This document shows positions 57,353 to 64,000 of a stretch of DNA of 64,000 nt, piece after piece. The stretch is from Micromonospora kangleipakensis (GTDB taxonomy: Bacteria > Actinomycetota > Actinomycetes > Mycobacteriales > Micromonosporaceae): positions 6,076,001 through 6,140,000 of the forward strand of contig NZ_SHLD01000001.1 of NCBI RefSeq assembly GCF_004217615.1, written 5' to 3'. The notes under the pieces were generated by a model that worked only from the letters and a program-made list of their open reading frames with translations, was not told the origin of the DNA and did no database searches. The position numbers were made by a program, and so were the translations under genes. Numbering within the stretch: the first letter of the stretch is position 1; every line of letters starts with the position of its first letter.

Positions 57353-58663
57353 TCACAGGTGGCGCTGCCGCCACCGGCTCTGCTCCACCTCGGCGGCGAT
57401 CTGCTCCTCCAGCGCGAGCTGGCGGATCTGCCGCCGCCGCCCGTCCTCGCTGACGGTCTCGGCAACCGTGGTGGCGAGGCAGAGCAACGCCAGCAGCGCC
57501 AGCGCCACCAGCTCCGGCAGCCGGGCGGCCACCGGGGCGACCAGGGCGAGCACCGCCACCGCCACCAGCAGCGGCCAGTGCACGGCCCGCAGCGCCCGCC
57601 GGGCGCAGGCGGCGAGGCTGAGCAGGTAGAGGCCGACCCCGCCGTACAGCACCGTGATCCAGAAGCCGCCCAGCGGCACCCCCCAGCGCGGCGTGTCGGG
57701 CTCCGCGGCCTCCTCGAGCAGGTCCTTGAGGCCGAGGGCGAAGAAGATGATCCCGGCGACCATCGGCAGGTGCAGGAAGGTGTAGACGTCCCGGGCCAGC
57801 CGGGCGCGCGGGACCGGCTCCCGGGTGTGGTGCAGCGCCTGCTCGACCGCGAAGGCCAGAGTGTCGAAGTACGCCCACCAGAGCGTCGCCACGACCGCGA
57901 TGCCGAGCGCGGCGGCGACCACCACCGGTCCGCTCAGCGGCAGGCCGCTGATGAACTTGGGGCCGATCCCCAACGCGATGATCGACTCGCCGAGCGCCAC
58001 CAGGATGATCAGGGCGTGCCGTTCCGCCCAGTGCCCGGCGGAGACCACCAGCCAGTACCTACCGCCCAGCGCCGCCCCGGCGGCGTACTCCACGACCAGC
58101 GCCGCCGTCCAGAGCGCGAGCTGGAGCCCGATGGCCGCGGGCCGGTCGGCGAGCCGCTGCGGCGCCAGCCCGGCGGCGAGCAGCAGGGCCGAGGCGAGCG
58201 CCGGCAGGACGGCCAGCAGCAGCCAGCGCCGGCGCCGGTCCGCGTCCGCGCGGGCCACCCAGACGAAGACCGCGAGTTGCGCGGCGCGGACCACGAAGTA
58301 GCAGGCGGCGAAGACGAGCGGGCCGTTCAGCCCGCCGGGGCGGTCGACGAACGCCCCCGGCATGCTCAGCGCCAGCAGGAAGGTGGCGGCCACGGTGACG
58401 AAGCCGACCACCGGCAGCACGCCCTGGTCGGCGCGGACCAGGTTGCCCACCCCGGCGAAGCCGGTCCAGCACCACCAAAGCAGCGCCAGCACCAGCAGGC
58501 ACCGGAACAGGTTGACCGGGGTGGGATGGCTCGCGGTCAGGCTGGTGACGTTGAGGAACGCGAAGACGAAGACCAGGTCGTAGAAGAGCTCCACCCGGGT
58601 CGTCCGGGACCCGGGCGCGCCGGGGCGGACCACGCGCGACCGGGTACCGCCGCCGTTCCCCAC
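57353..58663 (-). CDS. LtrA-like membrane protein
   Basis: 436-aa low-temperature-requirement A family protein with about 12 hydrophobic segments. Family hallmarks VELFYDLVFVFAF near the N-terminus, HWAERHALIILVALGESIIALG in the middle and the late DVYTFLHLPMVAGIIFFALG are present. The cytoplasmic C-terminus is charged (RRRQIRQLALEEQ). Function of the family is not established. The GTG has GGGAGA about eight bases upstream. Confidence 0.92.
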   Translation of the reverse strand: MGNGGGTRSRVVRPGAPGSRTTRVELFYDLVFVFAFLNVTSLTASHPTPVNLFRCLLVLALLWWCWTGFAGVGNLVRADQGVLPVVGFVTVAATFLLALSMPGAFVDRPGGLNGPLVFAACYFVVRAAQLAVFVWVARADADRRRRWLLLAVLPALASALLLAAGLAPQRLADRPAAIGLQLALWTAALVVEYAAGAALGGRYWLVVSAGHWAERHALIILVALGESIIALGIGPKFISGLPLSGPVVVAAALGIAVVATLWWAYFDTLAFAVEQALHHTREPVPRARLARDVYTFLHLPMVAGIIFFALGLKDLLEEAAEPDTPRWGVPLGGFWITVLYGGVGLYLLSLAACARRALRAVHWPLLVAVAVLALVAPVAARLPELVALALLALLCLATTVAETVSEDGRRRQIRQLALEEQIAAEVEQSRWRQRHL

Positions 58664-58940
58664 CTGCGCAGTCTCCCAGCCCGGCCGCCGGCACGAGGCC
58701 GATCCGGGCAGCTCAGAAGTGCTGGCGCCACCGATGGTTGGCCCCGGCGGTCAGCGCGGGCAGCCAGCGCGACGGCGGGGCGGCGCTGCCCCCGGGGCCT
58801 TGCGGCCGGGCGGCGCACCCGCGCCGCCCAGGCCGGGCAGCGGGCCGGTCAGCCGATGGTGGCTGTCGTCCCAGTCTCGCAGCCGGCCCGTACCACCGGT
58901 GTCCCCGAAGGTCCGGCGCGCCGTCGGGGCGCGGCCGGCC
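58664..58940 (-). pseudogene. Possible decayed small gene between the LtrA-like and MocR genes
   Basis: On the minus strand one frame reads TFGDTGGTGRLRDWDDSHHR and LTGPLPGLGGAGAPPG, and after a one-base shift near 58780 the next reads AAPPSRWLPALTAGANHRW and ends QHF-stop (58713-58715). Joined, they would make a small protein. No family is recognised and no clear start is seen; a sequencing error would also explain it. Otherwise the interval holds nothing. Confidence 0.3.
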
Positions 58941-60398
58941 TCACGCGATGACGGAGGGCTCCCGCCACTGTGGGCGGCCGGCGCGGTCCAGGTCGTAGCG
59001 GACCGCGGCAAGCCGGCCCACCGCCTCCACCAGGTCGGCGGCCGGCAGCGTGAAGGGCAGCCGCAGGAACCGTTCGAGGGTGCCGTCCAGGCCGAACCGG
59101 GGGCCGGGCGCCAGTCGTACGCCGACCTCCTCGGCGGCCCGGGCCAGGGCGCTGGAGATCGGGCCGTCGAGCTCGGCCCAGAGCGTCACGCCGCCGCGCG
59201 GGACGGTGACCCGCCAGTCGGGCAGCCGCTCGGCCATCGCGCCGATCAGCGCGTCGCGCTGGGTGGTGAGCTGGGCCTGGCGGGCGGCCACGATGGCCGG
59301 GGCGTCGGCCAGCAGGTGCACCGCGACGAGCTGGTCGAGCACCGGGCTGGCCATGTCGACCCCGACCCGGGCGGCGGCCAGCCGCTGCACCTGCGGGGCG
59401 GAGGCGCGGACCCAGCCGATCCGCAGGCCACCCCAGTAGGGCTTGCTCATTCCGCCGATGGAGATGACCCGGGAGTGCCGGTCGAAGGTGGCGGTCGGCG
59501 GGGGGAGCTCGGTGCCGTCCAGCGGCAGGTCCACGAAGGACTCGTCGATGACCAGGTCGGTGCCGGCGGCATGGGCGGCGCCGACCACCCGCTCACGCAG
59601 CTCGGCCGCCATCAGGTGGCCGGTCGGGTTCTGGAACTCCGGGATCAGGTACGCCAGCTTCGGCCGGGTCTGCCGGATGCTGCCGAGCAGCAGGTCGGCG
59701 TCCCAGCCCGCGCCGTCGGCGGCGAGCCCGTGGGTGGTGATCCGGGCCCGGCGGGCGGCGAGCGCCGCGAGGGCGTTGGGATAGGTCGGGGACTCGACCA
59801 GCACCCCGCCGCCGGGCGACAGCGCCAGCCGCAGCACCAGGTCCAGCGCGTGCTGCGTGCCGCTGGTGACCATGATCTGCTCGGGGCTGGTGGGCAGGCC
59901 CCGCTCGGTGTACGACCGGGCGACCGCCTCGCGCAGCTCGATGATCCCGGTCGGGTGGTAGCCGGCACCGCTCAGGTAGCGCGGCAGGTCCTCGGCGGCG
60001 GCCCGGGCGGCCGGGACGAGCTGGGCCGGCGCGGCGAGCGCGGCGACGCCGAGGTCGATCATGTCCCGGTCGTCCAGCGGGGTCCAGAGGCCGGTGCTGG
60101 CCACCCGGTGGGTGCCCGGGAGCATGGTCCAGCTGCCAGCGCCCCGGCGGCTGGCCAGATGGCCGGTCTCCCGCAGCTCCCGGTACGCGGCGGTGACCGT
60201 GGTCCGGCTGATCCGCAGCGCCTCGGCCAGCTCCCGCTCGGCCGGCAGGCGTACCCCCAGGGGGAGCCGGCCGTCGGCGAGCAGGCCGCGGACCGCGGCG
60301 GCGAGCGCGGCGTAGTCGGGGCTGCGCCGCCGGCCGGGCAGCGCGTGCCACTGACCGAGCAGCCGGGCCAATTGGGTGCCACGCACCTGACTCGTCAT
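58941..60398 (-). CDS. MocR-type regulator (GntR DNA-binding + aminotransferase fold)
   Basis: 485-aa MocR/PdxR-type regulator. Winged HTH at about 25-95 (GVRLPAERELAEALRISRTTVTAAYRELRETG), then a PLP-dependent fold type I aminotransferase domain with TSGTQHALDL, PEFQNPTGH, VIDESFVDL and the PLP-lysine region ISIGGMSKPYWGGLRIGW (Lys in SMSK-like MSK). ATG with GGGAGGGG upstream is the start. It diverges from a YczE-like membrane gene, a pairing known for MocR regulators, and direct ATTGGC repeats lie in the shared promoter. Confidence 0.93.
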   Translation of the reverse strand: MTSQVRGTQLARLLGQWHALPGRRRSPDYAALAAAVRGLLADGRLPLGVRLPAERELAEALRISRTTVTAAYRELRETGHLASRRGAGSWTMLPGTHRVASTGLWTPLDDRDMIDLGVAALAAPAQLVPAARAAAEDLPRYLSGAGYHPTGIIELREAVARSYTERGLPTSPEQIMVTSGTQHALDLVLRLALSPGGGVLVESPTYPNALAALAARRARITTHGLAADGAGWDADLLLGSIRQTRPKLAYLIPEFQNPTGHLMAAELRERVVGAAHAAGTDLVIDESFVDLPLDGTELPPPTATFDRHSRVISIGGMSKPYWGGLRIGWVRASAPQVQRLAAARVGVDMASPVLDQLVAVHLLADAPAIVAARQAQLTTQRDALIGAMAERLPDWRVTVPRGGVTLWAELDGPISSALARAAEEVGVRLAPGPRFGLDGTLERFLRLPFTLPAADLVEAVGRLAAVRYDLDRAGRPQWREPSVIA

Positions 60399-60413
60399 GG
60401 CCACCCCTCCCAA

Positions 60414-60450
60414 ATTGGCTCCTTGAAGTGCCGAGATTGGCCCCTAGGGT
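60414..60450 (+). promoter_or_regulatory. YczE-like gene promoter with direct repeats
   Basis: TTGAAG (60423-60428), 16-nt spacer, TAGGGT (60445-60450), 7 nt to the ATG (leaderless type). Direct repeats ATTGGCTCC (60414) and ATTGGCCCC (60436) are 22 nt apart, flanking the -35, and a third ATTGGC is at 60467. Direct repeats on one DNA face are the usual MocR site. Confidence 0.6.
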
Positions 60451-60457
60451 GGCATGC

Positions 60458-61135
60458 ATGGCAGCGATTGGCAATCTCCGGTACCGGCCGACCCGGCGGC
60501 TGAGCCAGCTCTACGTCGGGCTCGCCCTCTACGGGGTCAGCATGGCGCTGATGATCCGGTCCGGACTGGGCCTCGACCCCTGGGACGTGTTCCACCAGGG
60601 GCTCGCCGGGCAGACCGGGCTCTCCTTCGGCACAGTCACCATCGCGGTCGGCGCCCTCGTCCTGCTGCTCTGGATCCCGCTGCGGCAGCGCCCCGGCCTG
60701 GGCACGGTCAGCAACGTCGTGGTGATCGGCCTGGTGGTGGACGCCACCCTCGCGGTACTGCCGCCCGGCGGACCGCTGCCGGTCCGGATCGGCCTGCTGG
60801 TCGTCGGCATCGTGGCCAACGGCGCCGCCACCGGCCTCTACCTCGGCGCGCAGCTCGGCCCGGGCCCGCGCGACGGCCTGATGACCGGGTACGTCGCCCG
60901 CCGCCCGGGCCGGTCCGTCCGACTGGTCCGCACGGTCATCGAGGTGACGGTGCTGGCGCTGGGCTGGCTGCTCGGCGGCACCGTCGGAGTCGGCACCGTC
61001 GCCTACGCGCTCGCCATCGGCCCGCTGGCCCAGGTGTTCATCCCGCTCTTCGCGGTGGCCCCCCGGCCGGAGCCGGCGCGGTCCACCCCGGACCCGGCGG
61101 TCTGCGCGACCGGTCCGGCCACCGAGGCGGCCTGA
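60458..61135 (+). CDS. YczE/YitT-like integral membrane protein
   Basis: 225-aa protein with five or six membrane segments (YVGLALYGVSMALMIRSG with GLDPWDVFHQGL, then GTVTIAVGALVLLLWIPL, VVVIGLVVDATLAVLPP, LLVVGIVANGAATGLYLGA, VTVLALGWLLGGTVGVG). GPGPRDGLMTG is typical of the YczE family. Function unknown, transport is suspected. Likely regulated by the divergent MocR protein. Confidence 0.88.
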   Translation: MAAIGNLRYRPTRRLSQLYVGLALYGVSMALMIRSGLGLDPWDVFHQGLAGQTGLSFGTVTIAVGALVLLLWIPLRQRPGLGTVSNVVVIGLVVDATLAVLPPGGPLPVRIGLLVVGIVANGAATGLYLGAQLGPGPRDGLMTGYVARRPGRSVRLVRTVIEVTVLALGWLLGGTVGVGTVAYALAIGPLAQVFIPLFAVAPRPEPARSTPDPAVCATGPATEAA

Positions 61136-61311
61136 CCGCTCCCCCGGCCCGGCGACCCCGTCGCGTCCCGGCGGTGCCCGGACACGCAGGGTCACCGGCG
61201 GCCCGCCGACCGCCACTGAATGGGATCGCCCGGACCCGCGGTGAGCTGCGGTGATGCGCCAGTGGAAAACCGGGTGTTTTCTCCGCCGTCGGCGCCGGGC
61301 ATCATTCGTGC

Positions 61312-61773
61312 ATGGGGGAGAACGGATGGCGCTGGACCGACGCCTGGATCTTCGTCTCACTGGTCATCGCGAGCGGCGCCGGCCGACACCGCCGGTCGGC
61401 CTCGACGCGGCGGCCCGAGGGCGTGCGCCTGGCTGACATGCTCTCCACCGCCGACCACCTCAACCAGTCCATCCCCGAACGCCACGAGGTGGAGGGCGCG
61501 GTCCGCCGGCTGGCCGGCGCCGGGCTGGTCAGCGTCTCGGACGGCTGGTTCCGGCTCACGCCGGACGGGGAACGGCTCTGGCGCACCCGGCCCAGCGCCG
61601 GGGTGGCGACCACGGTGGAGACCGTGCAGGGGGTGCTGAGCCGTCGGCACACCCCGGGCACCGCCGAATGGAACCTCGCCGAGGACGACCACGCCGCCGC
61701 CGTCCAGGAGTACGCGGTCCGCTCGATCCCCGCCCCGCGCCGCTCCCCCGAGGGCCACTCCGGCCGCGGCTGA
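61312..61773 (+). CDS. Small winged-helix-like hypothetical protein
   Basis: 153-aa soluble protein. The middle part reads like a winged helix (LADMLSTADHLNQSIPERHEVEGAVRRLAGAGLVSVSDGWFRLTPDGERLW). The N-terminus is short and hydrophobic (WIFVSLVIASGAG) and the C-terminus disordered. The ATG has no SD; a CATCAT box six bases upstream is a weak leaderless signal. Function unknown; it converges on hisF. Confidence 0.72.
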   Translation: MGENGWRWTDAWIFVSLVIASGAGRHRRSASTRRPEGVRLADMLSTADHLNQSIPERHEVEGAVRRLAGAGLVSVSDGWFRLTPDGERLWRTRPSAGVATTVETVQGVLSRRHTPGTAEWNLAEDDHAAAVQEYAVRSIPAPRRSPEGHSGRG

Positions 61774-61813
61774 TCGGGACAGCGCGCGGGCTCGGCGGGT
61801 CAGGGGGCGGTGG

Positions 61814-62581
61814 TCAGCGGACCGGGTGGCCGGCTCCGCGCAGGGCGTCCTTGACCTCGCCGACGGTCAGCTCGCCGAAGTGGAAGACGCTGGCCGCCAG
61901 CACGGCGTCGGCGCCCGCGCCGATCGCCGGCGGGAAGTGCGCCACCTCGCCGGCGCCGCCGCTGGCGATCACCGGCACGTCGACCACCGCGCGGACCGCC
62001 TGGATCAGCGCCAGGTCGAAGCCGGTCTTGGTGCCGTCGGCGTCCATCGAGTTCAGCAGGATCTCCCCCGCGCCCAGCTCCGCGCCGCGGCGCGCCCACT
62101 CGACGGCGTCGATCCCGGTGCCCCGGCGACCGCCGTGGGTGGTCACCTCGAAGCCGCTCGGCGTGGTGCCGGCCGGCGCGCGTCGGACGTCGAGCGAGAG
62201 CACCAGCACCTGGCGGCCGAACCGGTCGGCGATCTCGGCGATCAGCTCCGGTCGGGCGATCGCGGCGGTGTTCACGCCGACCTTGTCGGCGCCGGCGCGC
62301 AGCAGCGTGTCGACGTCGGCGACCTGGCGTACGCCGCCGCCGACGGTCAGCGGGATGAACACCGACTCGGCGGTGCGGCGGACCACGTCGAGCATGGTCC
62401 CCCGATCGCTGGCGGAGGCGGTGACGTCGAGGAAGGTCAACTCGTCCGCGCCGGCCCGGTCGTACGCCGCCGCGAGCTCCACCGGGTCGCCGGCGTCGCG
62501 CAGGTCGAGGAAGTTGACCCCCTTGACCACCCGGCCGGCGTCCACGTCCAGACACGGGATCACCCGTACCGCCACCGTCAT
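61814..62581 (-). CDS. hisF: Imidazole glycerol phosphate synthase cyclase subunit
   Basis: 255-aa TIM barrel making imidazole glycerol phosphate and AICAR with HisH. The catalytic Asp residues are in [18 protein letters not shown] and [11 protein letters not shown]; the GGGVR phosphate loop is conserved. ATG sits six bases after TAGGCT, so the mRNA is probably leaderless. HisH and HisA are not in the window. Confidence 0.97.
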   Translation of the reverse strand: MTVAVRVIPCLDVDAGRVVKGVNFLDLRDAGDPVELAAAYDRAGADELTFLDVTASASDRGTMLDVVRRTAESVFIPLTVGGGVRQVADVDTLLRAGADKVGVNTAAIARPELIAEIADRFGRQVLVLSLDVRRAPAGTTPSGFEVTTHGGRRGTGIDAVEWARRGAELGAGEILLNSMDADGTKTGFDLALIQAVRAVVDVPVIASGGAGEVAHFPPAIGAGADAVLAASVFHFGELTVGEVKDALRGAGHPVR

Positions 62582-62587
62582 GCCGCG

Positions 62588-62593
62588 AGCCTA
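62588..62593 (-). promoter_or_regulatory. Leaderless-type -10 box of hisF
   Basis: TAGGCT six nucleotides before the ATG; no SD. Confidence 0.55.
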
Positions 62594-62607
62594 TCCAACG
62601 CGAACGG

Positions 62608-62641
62608 CACGGCGGCCGGCCCGACCGGGCCGACCGCCGTG
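62608..62641 (-). terminator. Terminator after the NADP-dependent oxidoreductase gene
   Basis: CACGGCGG-c-CGGCCC paired with GGGCCG-a-CCGCCGTG: 14 bp with one mismatch, 4-nt loop, 13 nt after the stop codon. Confidence 0.75.
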
Positions 62642-62654
62642 AACGAGTTCCGGG

Positions 62655-63653
<999 letters not shown>

Positions 63654-63700
63654 CGGAGTTCGTCCTTTCGTACGCGAGGGGTCGGGGCTGTCGCCGGCGC

Positions 63701-64000
63701 TCAGGCCGACGCGGCCTCGCGGACGGTGAGGGCGACCTCGATGTTGCCACGGGTCGCGTTCGAGTACGGGCAGACCTGGTGGGCGGCCTCGACCAGCTGC
63801 TCGGCGGCGGCGCGCTCGACGGCGGGGAGGTCGACCACGAGGGCGACGGTCAGGCCGAAGCCACCGCTGCCGTTCGGGCCGATGCCGACCTCGGCCTCGA
63901 CGACCGAGCCGTTGACGTCGGCCTTGGCACGGCGGGCGACCAGCCGCAGCGCGGAGTGGAAGCAGGCCGCGTAGCCGGCGGCGAAGAGCTGCTCGGGGTT
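63701..64000 (-). CDS. Ohr/OsmC-type organic hydroperoxide resistance protein (5' part outside window)
   Basis: The visible C-terminal 99 residues read [20 protein letters not shown], then [20 protein letters not shown], and [20 protein letters not shown]. These are Ohr hallmarks: the two reactive cysteines of the thiol peroxidase (AACFHSAL and [12 protein letters not shown]). About 40 N-terminal residues lie beyond the window. Ohr reduces organic hydroperoxides; a MarR-type OhrR is often adjacent and would be outside. Confidence 0.93.
   Translation of the reverse strand, partial: NPEQLFAAGYAACFHSALRLVARRAKADVNGSVVEAEVGIGPNGSGGFGLTVALVVDLPAVERAAAEQLVEAAHQVCPYSNATRGNIEVALTVREAASA

Overview
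The window is a chromosomal stretch of a very high-GC actinomycete. Near-universal G/C in third codon positions, frequent GTG starts, GTGA/ATGA stop-start overlaps and many leaderless-type promoters point that way. The order hisI-trpE-small membrane protein-trpC-trpB-trpA-lgt and several small Micromonosporaceae-type proteins suggest Micromonospora or a close relative. This is inference from gene content; no rRNA or tRNA is present to confirm it.

Layout. 0-5.9 kb: the tail of a giant two-component/PAS/GAF/PP2C signalling protein, an aldo/keto reductase and a secreted lipase, the last two converging on a perfect terminator hairpin. 5.9-7.3 kb: no intact gene; two decayed genes are readable. 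7.3-17.1 kb: a probable defence island. It holds a Rad50/RloC-like ABC ATPase with a CPVC hook and a tiny partner gene, converging on a type I restriction-modification operon (hsdR-hsdS-hsdM, all coupled by GTGA overlaps), followed by a one-domain GntR repressor with a repeat-rich divergent promoter. 17.3-18.4 kb: a small-protein cluster including two tiny Cys-rich relatives. 18.4-28.4 kb: LysR/D-amino-acid oxidase pair, a two-gene FtsK-like ATPase plus membrane-protein operon, a Tat-exported PhoX-type phosphatase, a small membrane protein and an MFS exporter.

28.6-34.8 kb: gltB-gltD (glutamate synthase). 35-39 kb: GNAT acetyltransferase, FAD monooxygenase, lgt, Nudix protein. 39.5-45.8 kb: tryptophan and histidine genes (trpA, trpB, trpC, trpE, hisI; no trpD or trpF here). 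45.9-53.4 kb: MerR plus aldo/keto reductase, a drug-type ABC transporter with a terminal TetR gene, and a heterodimeric ABC exporter with one clearly degenerate ATP site. 53.6-57.3 kb: TIGR03085-type protein, a stand-alone class I terpene synthase, and a long-chain acyl-CoA ligase. 57.3-64 kb: LtrA-like protein, MocR regulator diverging from a YczE-like membrane protein, a small winged-helix-like protein, hisF, an NADP-dependent oxidoreductase, and an Ohr/OsmC peroxidase cut by the window end.

The most interesting points are: (1) the zinc-hook ATPase with a possible HEPN-like C-terminus beside a type I RM system, which recalls RloC/PrrC-type RM-guarding nucleases; (2) three copies of a short palindromic element, two identical over 20 bases, with a covarying stem; (3) nine genes preceded by a TANNNT box 6-8 nt before the start codon (leaderless promoters, or for trpC a very short leader); (4) the complementary degeneracy in the heterodimeric ABC exporter; (5) the FtsK-like/membrane-protein pair of unknown role.
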